From CAYZJB01 sp964478735 (lineage in GTDB: Bacteria > CLD3 > SB21): 32,019 nucleotides of DNA. Positions 1 through 8,224 of the stretch are shown piece by piece. Below the pieces are notes generated by a model, which was not told where the DNA came from, did no database searches, and saw only the letters and a list, made by a program, of their open reading frames with translations. Where the stretch lies: assembly GCA_964478735.1 (NCBI GenBank), contig CAYZJB010000041.1, forward strand, positions 1 through 32,019, read 5' to 3'. The number at the start of each line of letters is the position of its first letter. Position 1 is the stretch's first letter. Position numbers and translations under genes: made by a program.

Positions 1-408
1 CACGCCGGGTTTTGTCGTCCGATTCGGATCCGCTCCGGCCGTCAGCAATACGCGAACCACCTCCGTGTGGGCCGGGCTGTCGGGCTTGCACAGCGCCGCA
101 TGAAGAGGGGTTTCACCTGTAGCGGAAAGCGCGTGATTGACATCGGCCCCGTTATCGATGAGGAACTGGCACAGCCGCCAGTGCCCGTGGAACGCCGCGC
201 CATTCAGATCCAAATTATTGCCGAGCGATCTCAGCGACTCTCCGTTTGTCAGCAGTAACCGAACGGCGCTGACGTCGCCGTAATAGGCGCACCATTGGAT
301 CAGGGACACACCATTCGCATCCGTCGATTGCGCTGAATTTCCGGCGGCGATGTAGTCGGCGACCAGGTCGGTGCGACCGTCCCTGATGTTTTTCAAAAGC
401 CCGTCCAT
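1..408 (-). CDS. Ankyrin-repeat protein (C-terminus cut by window edge)
   Basis: An open frame runs from an ATG at 408 off the left edge, giving 136 residues with no stop. It begins MDGLLKNIRDGRTD and carries at least three ankyrin-type units: GVSLIQWCAYYGDVSAVRLLL near residue 33, NLDLNGAAFHGHWRLCQFLIDNGADVN near 65, and GETPLHAALC followed by VVRVLLTAGADPN near 98-130. The TPLHAA and GADPN/GADVN signatures are diagnostic. Ankyrin repeats bind proteins, so a partner cannot be named from sequence. There is no signal peptide, so it is probably cytoplasmic. It lies 40 nt downstream of the DUF5655-like gene on the same strand and could be co-transcribed with it. Confidence 0.85.
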   Translation of the reverse strand, partial: MDGLLKNIRDGRTDLVADYIAAGNSAQSTDANGVSLIQWCAYYGDVSAVRLLLTNGESLRSLGNNLDLNGAAFHGHWRLCQFLIDNGADVNHALSATGETPLHAALCKPDSPAHTEVVRVLLTAGADPNRTTKPGV

Positions 409-448
409 GAGTAAAGTCCTTTCAGTCGGGCCGTCCCTGCGCACGGCT

Positions 449-904
449 TCAATCCAGATGATCCTGGCGCCCAACCCTGTAGGATTCTGCTATCCGTCGA
501 CAAAAAAAAGAATCGAACTCATCTGTCGAGCGCAATCGAAATACATGTACGTGATTGCGCGGCGAGTACGTTTCGATCTTTTCGAATCTCGGCGATACAT
601 ACCGCCTGGACAGTACGAGATGTCCCTTCAACGTTCGTTTCTGCGGCATGAGCGCGGCAAACCGCATCCGTACCTGCAACGCAATTCGTGTCTTCTGCGG
701 AATGATTTTCACCGGACCGCATCGCCTGACGACTTTTACAAATCGATCGAACAACTGCCGCACCGGCAGCTCACTGCGGGCAAATAACGCTTCGATATCG
801 AACTTTCGACACGCGTGCCACTGATTCTTTGTGGTGAAGCCTTCCCCGCATTTTGGACAACGCCAGAGGGATTTCTTCGCATTTCGTATTTTCGAGCCCG
901 GCAT
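449..904 (-). CDS. DUF5655-like protein with N-terminal zinc motif
   Basis: This 151-residue protein starts with a likely zinc-binding motif, CPKCGEGFTTKNQWHAC (residues 17-33, C-x2-C plus H/C). It is followed by a compact domain containing RCGPVKIIPQKTRIAL, VRMRFAAL, GHLVLSRR, YSPRNHVHVFRLRS and a C-terminal YRVGRQDHLD. These motifs match what I remember of the DUF5655 family, whose biochemical role is unknown to me. The length suits the family. It is divergent from the methyltransferase-like gene at 1036, with which it shares a 131-nt upstream region, and may be followed by the ankyrin gene in one transcript. A TATATT hexamer (922-927, minus strand) could be its -10 box, but no good -35 accompanies it. 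Confidence 0.75.
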   Translation of the reverse strand: MPGSKIRNAKKSLWRCPKCGEGFTTKNQWHACRKFDIEALFARSELPVRQLFDRFVKVVRRCGPVKIIPQKTRIALQVRMRFAALMPQKRTLKGHLVLSRRYVSPRFEKIETYSPRNHVHVFRLRSTDEFDSFFCRRIAESYRVGRQDHLD

Positions 905-1035
905 TTGCTTTTCGATTGCTCAATATACGTCAAACGTAGTGACCTCGACATTAGGAAGAAATGGAAAAAACCTTTCGGAACTTATTTGAAGTCTCGTGCG
1001 TAAACCGATCACACTTATTTTATAAAAGGAAAGCG

Positions 1036-1656
1036 ATGCGCATCGGTCTGCTGGTTTATTCCATCCTGATCTCTTTCGAAGCGTCCGCTCAAAACGACGA
1101 CTGGACGAAACGTGACGAATGGCAAAACGTCGCCGGAATTTTTTACGCGATGGGTATCGACAGCGCGAGTATCGTCGCGGACATCGGTTGCCAGGAAGGT
1201 TATCTGACCCTGCGTCTCGCGCCGCGTGTCGCCCGGGTGTTCGCCGTGGACATCGACGTGGACGCTTTGCGTAAACTGAAAAACAACGCTTCCGAATTCG
1301 ACAATATCACGACGGTTCATGGAGACGTCGACGATCCGAAACTGCCGTCCGACACGCTGGACGCCGCCGTGATTGTGAATGCCTACCACGAGATGACGGC
1401 ATACGCGCCGATGCTGGCTCATATGTACCGCGCCCTGAAACCAAAAGGACGGCTGGTCATCGTCGAACCGATTTCCCAATCGCTACGTTCCGCCGAACGG
1501 GCAAAACAAACGAAGGCACACGAAATCGGGATCGCGTATGTGCGCACGGATCTGCTCGAATCCGGTTTTACGATCATCGGCGAGCAGGATCCGTTCGTCA
1601 AACGAGATCATCGGAATGACGAAATGTGGATCATCGTTTCGGAAAAACCGGAGTAG
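1036..1656 (+). CDS. Exported class I SAM-dependent methyltransferase-like protein
   Basis: The start chosen is the ATG at 1036, which follows AAAGGA and opens a 206-residue protein with a signal peptide (MRIGLLVYSILISFEASAQ). The frame also runs back to 961, but the extra 25 residues would bury the signal sequence. The mature part is a Rossmann-type methyltransferase: motif I IVADIGCQEGYLTLRLAP, an acidic ribose-binding strand VFAVDIDVDAL, VHGDVDDPKLP, and LKPKGRLVIVEP after a motif IV-like AAVIVNAYHEM. Export of a SAM-binding fold is unusual, yet periplasmic annotations of this family are common in environmental genomes. The substrate is unknown. Its stop codon abuts the stop of the convergent membrane-protein gene with no bases between. 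Confidence 0.8.
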   Translation: MRIGLLVYSILISFEASAQNDDWTKRDEWQNVAGIFYAMGIDSASIVADIGCQEGYLTLRLAPRVARVFAVDIDVDALRKLKNNASEFDNITTVHGDVDDPKLPSDTLDAAVIVNAYHEMTAYAPMLAHMYRALKPKGRLVIVEPISQSLRSAERAKQTKAHEIGIAYVRTDLLESGFTIIGEQDPFVKRDHRNDEMWIIVSEKPE

Positions 1657-2352
1657 TCATCGCGCCGCCATGACCAATCGGTTGGGTTTGCCGGCGGCAA
1701 GAAAAAATCCGCAGGCCATCATGGTCATGCTGAATAACCAGAGTGCGCCGCTTGGCGTCGTTGGAAGAAAAGTCGTGGAAGCCACGACGGCGGAGGGAAA
1801 TATCAGAACCAAGGCCCATGCCAGCCACGGCGCCAGAAGGTTTCTCCGCAGGCCGGTCACTCCGAGGATCAGAGACCCGATGATGATCAAATTCATCCCC
1901 ATCATGTGAACGGCGTAAGCCGTATTGGCAACCGGGTTCGTTCCCGGGGTCGGCGTCGTCAGTCCGTGTTGATGCCAGGTCCATGAATGTATGGCGTCGC
2001 CGGGAATCACCATGCACAATCCTGCGATCATCGTCCAGTAACCCATCGACGAAATCCGGTTACGATGATTTTTGATCGGGCCGGCCAGTGCCGTAAAACC
2101 GATCAGCATGAACAGCAAGGCCAGCGTGTACATGCTTCCGTACACAGTCCATAACTCCGGAGGCCGCGCAAACAGAAGAAGGTCACCCAAACCATCCCGG
2201 ACGGCCTCAATCCACGCCGGGGCGGGAATAATATTCCACCCGGTCATGTATTTGATGATGACCATGATCGGAGTCAGCAAAATCCCGAGTAGTCCTCCCG
2301 TCATACCGGTATATCCAACGATTTTGCTTGAAGCCGCTTGTGTCATTGTCAT
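1657..2352 (-). CDS. Multi-span integral membrane protein, unknown function
   Basis: This protein has 231 residues and about six hydrophobic segments: near residues 12-35, 70-90, 105-120, 145-165, 172-192 and 200-222. The loop between the third and fourth segments is rich in His, Pro and Thr (HSWTWHQHGLTTPTPGTNP). I do not recognise a named family. The His/Trp-rich loop could bind metal or haem, but nothing in the sequence proves it. The start overlaps the stop of the upstream HD-hydrolase gene by four bases, so the two are translationally coupled. It is the last gene of the long minus-strand run and meets the methyltransferase gene tail to tail with zero spacing. No terminator hairpin separates them. 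Confidence 0.7.
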   Translation of the reverse strand: MTMTQAASSKIVGYTGMTGGLLGILLTPIMVIIKYMTGWNIIPAPAWIEAVRDGLGDLLLFARPPELWTVYGSMYTLALLFMLIGFTALAGPIKNHRNRISSMGYWTMIAGLCMVIPGDAIHSWTWHQHGLTTPTPGTNPVANTAYAVHMMGMNLIIIGSLILGVTGLRRNLLAPWLAWALVLIFPSAVVASTTFLPTTPSGALWLFSMTMMACGFFLAAGKPNRLVMAAR

Positions 2353-2915
2353 TTCACTCTTTTTGTTTCGAGTAATGTATTTCGTCCCTGGACAACGAGA
2401 TCGTCGAACATTTTTTCCAGCGCGGCGTTCGTTCCACGCACGCCATCGATGACTTTTTCCGTCCAGTCGAGGTATTCCCGCCGGCGGGCGATCGTCCAGT
2501 CTTGCGGCGGGGCGTGCATGACGTCGCCGACGTTGCAGATCTTGTCGCCGAGTTTGATCAGCTTCGCGGCCTCGCTCTTGTTCGGTGCCTGTTCGATCTG
2601 AAGGCGTTTGCGTTCATGTTTGGGCAACCGCTTGTCGTCGGTCACTTCCAAAACGACATGCAAAACTTCATCGCCAAACAGCGAGGCGATTTCCGCGGGT
2701 GACGTTTCGGTGTCTTCGATCGTGTCATGCAGGATCGCGCCGATCAAAACAATCATGTCGCGAACTTCGCCCACGCGAAAAAGTACTTCCGCAACCTGAA
2801 TCGGGTGATTGATATACGGCGACGCATCCGCATCTTTACGGCGCTGGTTCCGGTGTTTTTCAGCGGAAAATTTGATCGCCGTTAGAAGTTGTTCGACGTG
2901 TTGTTCAGTGAACAT
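2349..2915 (-). CDS. MESH1/SpoT-type HD-domain hydrolase (predicted small alarmone hydrolase)
   Basis: The 188 residues form a single HD domain of MESH1 size, without the synthetase, TGS or ACT parts of SpoT. The metal ligands are visible: H37 (YINHPIQVAEVL), H63-D64 (LIGAILHDTIEDT) and D124 (KLGDKICNV). E67/D68 of the HDTIEDT motif match the catalytic pair of (p)ppGpp hydrolases. Spacing between these residues is the same as in animal MESH1. Known members split (p)ppGpp, and human MESH1 also dephosphorylates NADPH. The ATG at 2915 is preceded by AAAGGACT. It follows the Mpv17-like gene across a 51-nt spacer containing the GC-rich repeat, and overlaps the next gene by 4 nt. No alarmone synthetase is in the window. 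Confidence 0.85.
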   Translation of the reverse strand: MFTEQHVEQLLTAIKFSAEKHRNQRRKDADASPYINHPIQVAEVLFRVGEVRDMIVLIGAILHDTIEDTETSPAEIASLFGDEVLHVVLEVTDDKRLPKHERKRLQIEQAPNKSEAAKLIKLGDKICNVGDVMHAPPQDWTIARRREYLDWTEKVIDGVRGTNAALEKMFDDLVVQGRNTLLETKRVK

Positions 2916-2942
2916 AGTCCTTTCGATTTGTCAGAGTCCAAA

Positions 2943-2991
2943 AGAACCCCACCCCAACCCTCCCCTTCAAGGGGAGGGCCAGGGAGGGGTT
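2943..2991. repeat. GGGGAGGG palindromic repeat (NPSLALPLKG-type)
   Basis: On the plus strand this reads as two blocks of C followed by a perfect 21-base palindrome at 2958-2978 (centre CTTCAAG), then GCCAGGGAGGGG. Translated on the minus strand in one frame it gives NPSLALPLKGRVGVGF, a peptide that recurs in genomes carrying this dispersed repeat. It lies between the Mpv17-like and HD-hydrolase genes and supplies the last seven codons and the stop of the former. It is known as a multicopy intergenic element in various environmental bacteria. Only one copy is present in this window, so repetitiveness here is inferred. Confidence 0.7.
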
Positions 2992-3482
2992 AAATACACC
3001 TGCGAGAGCGCATAGTATATCGCCATCAATCCGCTGAAAATCGCGCTGGCGAGAAATCGATGACGAAGCGGCACGGGATTTTGAATCAAATAATTTCCGA
3101 TCGCCGATAAAACGATCGCACCGACAAACGATCGGGTTCCGGTCGACAGGGCATCGACCATGGCCGAGCGCCAGAATTCCGTTTCCGTCAAACGTTCTCC
3201 GGCCGTCGACACGGTGATCACCAGCAGGTGCCTTGCGATCCACAGCGGATTGAAATATACGATGGCCGCGATCGTTCTTGCCCACCATTGTGGAAATCTC
3301 CTGTCAATCCATGCAAACCATCGCGGAATTTCGAATGCATAAACGGTTCCTCCGACAATCGCCATGGCCACCACTCGTAAAAGCGCCGGATCGTCGATGA
3401 TGATTTGCGCGATCGTATCACCCGCCGGATAGGCGATCAAGCCCGTCCATCGGTCGCGGTTGAAAAATCGAAACGACGCCAT
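2967..3482 (-). CDS. Mpv17/PMP22-like integral membrane protein
   Basis: The start chosen is the ATG at 3482, two bases after the xdhB stop. The longer frame to 3620 lies inside xdhB. The 171 residues contain about four hydrophobic segments. An N-terminal AYPAGDTIAQIII resembles the GDxxAQ signature of the Mpv17/PMP22 family and is followed by DDPALLRVVAMAIVGGTVYAF and WFAWIDRRFP, in the places where Mpv17 proteins have DxxRTxR and HxWYxxLDR. The C-terminal half (GNYLIQNPVPLRHRF, then IYYALSQ) is placed like the NFxxVPxxxR and WxxYLS motifs. Mpv17 proteins are mostly eukaryotic organelle channels, so this is a divergent and uncertain match. The last residues (TPPWPSP) come from the intergenic repeat. 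Confidence 0.6.
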   Translation of the reverse strand: MASFRFFNRDRWTGLIAYPAGDTIAQIIIDDPALLRVVAMAIVGGTVYAFEIPRWFAWIDRRFPQWWARTIAAIVYFNPLWIARHLLVITVSTAGERLTETEFWRSAMVDALSTGTRSFVGAIVLSAIGNYLIQNPVPLRHRFLASAIFSGLMAIYYALSQVYLTPPWPSP

Positions 3483-3484
3483 CG

Positions 3485-5803
3485 TCAACAGGCTTTCTGC
3501 TTTTGCCGGATTTTTTCCACGGCGAGCAGAATGACTTCGTTGGTCGCGGGCAATTGAAAATCGGGTTCGATCGTATGCCGCGCGACGGCCGACACCGCGT
3601 CCTTGATGGCCAGCCAGCACGACAGCGCAAGCATGAACGGCGGCTCCGCGACCGCCTTACTCGAATGAATCGTGTTGGGATTGGGAACGTCCCGGAGCAG
3701 GGCGACGCGAAAATCCCGCGGGATGTCTCCCACGCCCGGAATTTTGTAGGTATCCGGCGAATGGTTAAGCAAATGTCCCCGGCCGTCCCATTTCACTTCT
3801 TCCGTCGTACACCAGCCGACACCCTGAAGGTATCCGCCTTCGATCTGTCCAATGTCGATGTCGCGGTGAACCGGATCCCCGACGTCGTGAAGGATGTCCG
3901 TTCGCAGGATCGTATGTGCCCCCGTCAGCGTGTCGATCTCCACCTCCGTCACGGCCATGCCGAACGCATAATAATGAAACGGCCGGCCCTGTCCTTTCTC
4001 ACGGTCAAACCAGATACCCGGCGTTCGGTAAAACCCCGTCGCACTCAAACTCACCTGCCGCATCGACGCGACCGGCATGAATTCGGCAAAACCGATTTTG
4101 CGAGAACGGTCCTTCCGATCCACGATCTCATCGTTTTCGAACACGATGGTTTCTGCAAGAGATTGCCGGTCCCCGGCTTTTTCGTTGAATACGTCCGCGG
4201 CGCAGGCGGCGACCCGTGCCTTGATCTGGTCGATCGCGTTTTTGACCGCCATGCCGTTGAGATCGGTGCCGGCCGAGGCCGCGGTGGCGGACGTATTGGG
4301 CACTTTCGACGTATTGGTCGCGTTGATTTTGACGCGGTGGAGCGGAACGCCGAATTCTTTCGCGGCGATGCTGCGGATCTTGGCGTGCAACCCCTGTCCC
4401 ATCTCCGTTCCGCCGTGATTGATCAGGATACTTCCGTCTTTGTAGACATGGACCAGCGCTCCCGCCTGATTCAAAAACGACGTCGTAAACGAGATCCCGA
4501 ATTTTACCGGCGTCATCGCCAAGCCACGTTTGAAAAATTCATTTTTTTCGTTGAAGGCGTCCACGGCCTTCCGCCGTTCACGATAGGCCGACGAATCCAT
4601 GAGCTGTTCGAAAATCATCGGCAGGCGATTATTCTCCACGGTCTCGCCGTAGTGGGTCACATGATCCGACGTCGTGCCGTAAAAGTTTCGTCGGCGAACG
4701 TCGGCGGCGTCCAGATGCAACCGCCGCGCGATCCGGTCGATAACGTTTTCGATCACCGCCATGCCCTGGGGCCCGCCGAAACCGCGAAACGCCGTATTCG
4801 ACGGTAGGTTCGTTTTCCACACGTTGCCGGTCACTTTCATATGCGGAATGAAGTACGCGTTGTCGACGTGCATCATCGCGCGTTCGAGAATGGCAAACGA
4901 CAGGTCTGTCGCCGCTCCGCCGTCGGCGTGCAGATCGAAAACGGCGGCCTGAATTTTACCGTTCTCGTCGAATCCGACCTCGTACCGGCTCAGGAAGCGA
5001 TGCCGTTTGCCCGTCATGATCTGGTCGTCGTCGCGAAAAAGCCGGATCTTGACCGGCCGGCCGGTGGCCCGGCACAGAAGCGCCGTCCACGCCGCCACGT
5101 GATTGGCCTGCGTTTCCTTGCCGCCGAACGCGCCGCCCATGCGCCGCACTTCGACCACGACGTCGTGTTTGGGCATCGCCAGCACTTCCGCGATGATCGC
5201 CTGCGTTTCGGACGGATGCTGAGTCGAACTGTAAACAACCAGCTCTCGCCCTTCGCCCGGAACGCAAAGACAGACATGCGTTTCCAGATACCAGTGTTCC
5301 TGCGCACCGGTACGCAATTCTCCGCGAACGACGTGCGGAGTGTTGGCGAGCATTTCAACCGCTTGACCGCGTTCGATTTTCCGTCCCGGCCCGAGCAGGG
5401 AATTGCTCTTCATCGCATCCTCGATCGTCAGGATCGCATCGAGCGGTTCGTATTCGATCTCGATTTTTTTTGCCGCCTCCCGTGCGATGGATTCGGATTC
5501 GGCCGCGATCAAAAAAACGGCCTGGCCGACAAACGTCACTTCATCGATCGCAAGGCAGCGTTCGTCATGAACGACCGGGCCCAGTTGATTTGCACCGGGA
5601 ATGTCTTTGAAGCTCAAGACCGCATGAACGCCCGGAAATTCGCGGGCCCTCGACCCATCGGAGCGGCGAATTCGCGCGTGCGCGTGCGAAGCGGTCACGA
5701 CGTACCCGATCAACAGCCGTCCATCGACCGGCATGTCGTCGACGTAAATCGATTCACCGGTCACGTGCGTGGGGGCGCTGTCGTGTACGTTAAGATCGCG
5801 CAC
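3485..5803 (-). CDS. xdhB: Xanthine dehydrogenase, molybdopterin-binding subunit
   Basis: This is the large Mo-cofactor subunit of a two-subunit xanthine dehydrogenase, oxidising hypoxanthine and xanthine to urate in the cytoplasm. I place the start at the GTG at 5803, after GGTGGGAG and overlapping the xdhA stop by 14 nt. This gives 772 residues, close to the Rhodobacter XdhB length of about 777. The upstream frame to 5899 has no support. Recognisable parts are the Ald_Xan_dh_C domain (VHVTGE-like start, LIGYVVTASHAHARI), GGAFGGKETQ, the substrate-binding arginine loop TAFRGFGGPQG, the GTEMGQGLHAK cofactor loop, and the catalytic glutamate in AVAEPPFML near the C-terminus. No XdhC-type insertion chaperone is in the window. 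Confidence 0.93.
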   Translation of the reverse strand: MRDLNVHDSAPTHVTGESIYVDDMPVDGRLLIGYVVTASHAHARIRRSDGSRAREFPGVHAVLSFKDIPGANQLGPVVHDERCLAIDEVTFVGQAVFLIAAESESIAREAAKKIEIEYEPLDAILTIEDAMKSNSLLGPGRKIERGQAVEMLANTPHVVRGELRTGAQEHWYLETHVCLCVPGEGRELVVYSSTQHPSETQAIIAEVLAMPKHDVVVEVRRMGGAFGGKETQANHVAAWTALLCRATGRPVKIRLFRDDDQIMTGKRHRFLSRYEVGFDENGKIQAAVFDLHADGGAATDLSFAILERAMMHVDNAYFIPHMKVTGNVWKTNLPSNTAFRGFGGPQGMAVIENVIDRIARRLHLDAADVRRRNFYGTTSDHVTHYGETVENNRLPMIFEQLMDSSAYRERRKAVDAFNEKNEFFKRGLAMTPVKFGISFTTSFLNQAGALVHVYKDGSILINHGGTEMGQGLHAKIRSIAAKEFGVPLHRVKINATNTSKVPNTSATAASAGTDLNGMAVKNAIDQIKARVAACAADVFNEKAGDRQSLAETIVFENDEIVDRKDRSRKIGFAEFMPVASMRQVSLSATGFYRTPGIWFDREKGQGRPFHYYAFGMAVTEVEIDTLTGAHTILRTDILHDVGDPVHRDIDIGQIEGGYLQGVGWCTTEEVKWDGRGHLLNHSPDTYKIPGVGDIPRDFRVALLRDVPNPNTIHSSKAVAEPPFMLALSCWLAIKDAVSAVARHTIEPDFQLPATNEVILLAVEKIRQKQKAC

Positions 5804-7223
5804 GGGACTCCCACCAGAATTTGAGCAAAAGGTTCCTTGCCGCCGCCGAACGGAATTCCGCACCCGACCGGGCATCCGAAATCGGCTCAAAGTCCACATC
5901 GAGGATCGGCATTGCCGTTTCGACGATTTCTCGCGACCATTTTTTGCCGAGTAAAAAAGCTTCGCATCGTTTGGCCCGCCGTGTCATCGCCGCCATCCCG
6001 CCGTACGCAAGAACGATGTCCTTCACCCGGCCCTGAGCGTCTCGTTCCAGTCGCATCCCGGCGCTGACCGTGGAAATGTCGAGGTCCCTGCGTTTGCTGA
6101 CTTTGTAACTTTTCACGACAACGCGCCGCGGCGGCACCGTCATGTGAATGGCGGTGATGATCTCATTCGGGTGTCGAACCGTTTTTCGGTAGCCTGTGAT
6201 AAAATCGTCGATTGCCACACGGCGCTGCCTGCGCGGATTGCGAAGTTCAATCACCGCACGGTACGCGATCAGCAGCGGCAGCATGTCGCCAATCGGCGAT
6301 GCCGTCCCCAGATTTCCGCCGAGGGTTGCCAGGTTGCGAATCTGCGCAGACCCGAAGACGTCAAGCATGGCCGCCAGGGCGGGAAAGGAATCGCGAACGA
6401 TGTCGCGCACGTCGTTCAGCGGAACGCCGGAACCAATCGTTATCGATTTTTTTCGCAAAGAATGTTTCTGAAGTTCACGGCACGCCGACAGGTCGAGAAT
6501 ACTGCGTAATCGTTCGTACCGTTTGGTGACGCGAAGCGCGACATCGGTTGCCCCCGTGACGATAAGCGCTTCCGGATTGCGGTGCTTGAAGGTCAAGGCC
6601 TCACGAAGGATCGGAGGCCGATAGTATATTTGCGGTCCGGTATCGATCGTTACGGCCGCCCGTGCCATTCGCCGTAGTTTTGCGGCCGTCGTTTTTTCGC
6701 TCCGGCTCCATTCGTCGCGGATAGGCCGCGAACAAACGTTGGCCGCCGCGTCGACGATCGGGCGGTATCCCGTACAGCGGCACAAATTACCGGTCAATGC
6801 GTCGTCGATCACGACCCGATCCGCCCGAGAGTGATTCCGGCACAATGCGTACATGGCCATCACAAAACCCGGTGTACAAAAACCGCATTGTGAGGCGTGA
6901 TGGCGCACCATGGCGTCCTGCACCGGATGGAGGCGATCGCTCCGGCCCAGGCTTTCGACGGTGAGCAATTGTTTGCCGTGCAGCATCGGCAGAAACAGCA
7001 GGCATGAATCGACCGCGCGGTAATTCAAACGACCGTCAGAGGTCGGCTCCGCCACCACGACCGTACACGCCCCGCAGTCCCCTTCCGCGCAGCCTTCTTT
7101 GGTGCCGCGGCGGTCGGGGCGTGAACGAAGGTACTGCAGGACCGTCGTGGTCGGCGTATAGACGGGATGCGGAAACGAAATCCGCTCGACCGTGGAATCG
7201 AGAAGAAATTCAATGCGATTCAT
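5790..7223 (-). CDS. xdhA: Xanthine dehydrogenase, FeS/FAD subunit
   Basis: The 477-residue small subunit carries electrons from the molybdenum centre through two [2Fe-2S] clusters to FAD and NAD+. Cluster ligands are C45, C50, C53 and C74 (ferredoxin-like domain, GTKEGCAEGDCGAC) and C113, C116, C148 and C150 (helical domain, SQCGFCTPGF and GNLCRCTGYRP). The FAD domain starts near residue 190 with ALIVTGATDVALRVTKR and has the LGGNLGTASPIGDMLP flavin loop near 300. The C-terminal CO_deh_flav_C domain follows. This is the Rhodobacter-type XdhA/XdhB split, not the single-chain eukaryotic form. It starts 5 nt after the udk stop and is coupled to xdhB by overlap. This order suggests a nucleobase/nucleoside salvage cluster. 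Confidence 0.93.
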   Translation of the reverse strand: MNRIEFLLDSTVERISFPHPVYTPTTTVLQYLRSRPDRRGTKEGCAEGDCGACTVVVAEPTSDGRLNYRAVDSCLLFLPMLHGKQLLTVESLGRSDRLHPVQDAMVRHHASQCGFCTPGFVMAMYALCRNHSRADRVVIDDALTGNLCRCTGYRPIVDAAANVCSRPIRDEWSRSEKTTAAKLRRMARAAVTIDTGPQIYYRPPILREALTFKHRNPEALIVTGATDVALRVTKRYERLRSILDLSACRELQKHSLRKKSITIGSGVPLNDVRDIVRDSFPALAAMLDVFGSAQIRNLATLGGNLGTASPIGDMLPLLIAYRAVIELRNPRRQRRVAIDDFITGYRKTVRHPNEIITAIHMTVPPRRVVVKSYKVSKRRDLDISTVSAGMRLERDAQGRVKDIVLAYGGMAAMTRRAKRCEAFLLGKKWSREIVETAMPILDVDFEPISDARSGAEFRSAAARNLLLKFWWESRARS

Positions 7224-7228
7224 TGAAC

Positions 7229-7858
7229 TTATGCTTTTGATTCGAGCAGCGTCCGGATTTTGGTCATGAGAATATCGACGCCGACCCGGTTTTCGACGCC
7301 GTGAGGAATGATGACGTCCGCGTATCGTTTGGACGGTTCGACAAATTGCTCATGCATGGGGCGAACGACGTGGATGTACTGGTCGATCACGTGCTCGACC
7401 GGACGGGCCATGTCGTACACGTCGCGCTGGAAGCGTCGGATGAAACGCAAATCCGCATCGGTGTCGATGAATACTTTGATGTCCATCAGGTCGCGCACCC
7501 GGGCGTCGTGCAGGATCAAAATTCCTTCGAGCAGAATCACCCGCCGGGCATCGACGTGGCGCGGTTCACGGCCGCGGCCGTGGGTCCGGTGGTCATAGAC
7601 CGGAATGTCCGCCGCACGGCCGGCTTTCAACGCCTGCAGGTGTGACAACATCAGTTCAGCATCGAATGCATCGGGATGGTCGAGATTGTGTTTCATCCGA
7701 TGTTCGGCCGGTACATGCGACAGGTCGATATAATACATGTCCTGCTGGATCATGGCGACGCGTTCATCGCCGCCGAGCGTTTCGTGAATTTTCCGGGCCA
7801 CGCTTGTTTTACCGGACGCCGTGCCGCCTGCGATGCCGATGACGATATTTTTTGGCAT
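7229..7858 (-). CDS. udk: Uridine kinase
   Basis: The 209 residues show the uridine/cytidine kinase pattern: the P-loop GGTASGKT at residues 11-18 (the usual form is GGSGSGKT), QQDMYYIDLSH, the DHPDAFD substrate motif, PVYDHRTHGR, ILLEGILIL, the lid DADLRFIRRFQRDVYDMAR, and the C-terminal PMHEQFVEPSKRYADVIIPHG. It phosphorylates uridine or cytidine to UMP or CMP with ATP or GTP, the salvage entry to pyrimidine nucleotides. Its length equals that of typical bacterial Udk. The gene lies 12 nt downstream of the DUF486 gene and 5 nt upstream of xdhA, placing pyrimidine salvage and purine oxidation in one transcript. Confidence 0.93.
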   Translation of the reverse strand: MPKNIVIGIAGGTASGKTSVARKIHETLGGDERVAMIQQDMYYIDLSHVPAEHRMKHNLDHPDAFDAELMLSHLQALKAGRAADIPVYDHRTHGRGREPRHVDARRVILLEGILILHDARVRDLMDIKVFIDTDADLRFIRRFQRDVYDMARPVEHVIDQYIHVVRPMHEQFVEPSKRYADVIIPHGVENRVGVDILMTKIRTLLESKA

Positions 7859-7870
7859 ACGATTATGGAC

Positions 7871-8200
7871 CTACCATTTCTTGAAAATAAAAAACACCGC
7901 CAGTACGATCAGACAAAAACCGACGATCACGTTCCACTTGATCTCTTCCTTGAGATAGAAGACGGAAAAGACACCGAATACCGCCAGTGTCGTGACTTCC
8001 TGGATCGTTTTCAACTGAGCCGCGGTAAACCGTCCGTGTCCCCAGCGATTGGCCGGAACCTGAAGACAGTATTCAAAAAAAGCGATACCCCAGCTGATGA
8101 TAATGACGGTCCAGATCGGCGCTTCCTTGTATTTGAGGTGGCCGTACCAGGCGAACGTCATGAAGATGTTGGACAAAATAAGCAGAACGATGGTATCCAT
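7871..8200 (-). CDS. DUF486/DMT-family small membrane protein
   Basis: This 109-residue protein has four hydrophobic helices (about residues 3-20, 27-46, 67-85 and 88-107). Motifs of the DUF486 family are visible: FMTFAWYGHLKY near the start, SWGIAFFEYCLQVPANRWGH in the middle, and LKTIQEVTTLAVFGVFSVFYLKE. The family belongs to the drug/metabolite transporter superfamily as a half-size, EmrE-like four-helix protein. No substrate is established. It sits between nhaA (24 nt gap) and udk (12 nt gap) on the same strand. Confidence 0.88.
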   Translation of the reverse strand: MDTIVLLILSNIFMTFAWYGHLKYKEAPIWTVIIISWGIAFFEYCLQVPANRWGHGRFTAAQLKTIQEVTTLAVFGVFSVFYLKEEIKWNVIVGFCLIVLAVFFIFKKW

Positions 8201-8224
8201 AGAATGAATGTAAAATAGAAGCGG

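Noticed and set aside
961..1035. N-terminal extension of the methyltransferase-like protein from ATG 961
   Set aside because: It would place 25 residues before a clear signal peptide, and the ATG at 1036 has the ribosome-binding site.
2941..2991. CRISPR or tandem-repeat array
   Set aside because: There is only one palindromic unit with GC-rich flanks, and no spaced repeats.
3503..5824. Two long plus-strand frames (434 and 327 residues) opposite xdhB
   Set aside because: They are antisense shadows rich in Arg, His and Asp with no family motifs, and the minus strand encodes an intact XdhB with all cofactor loops.
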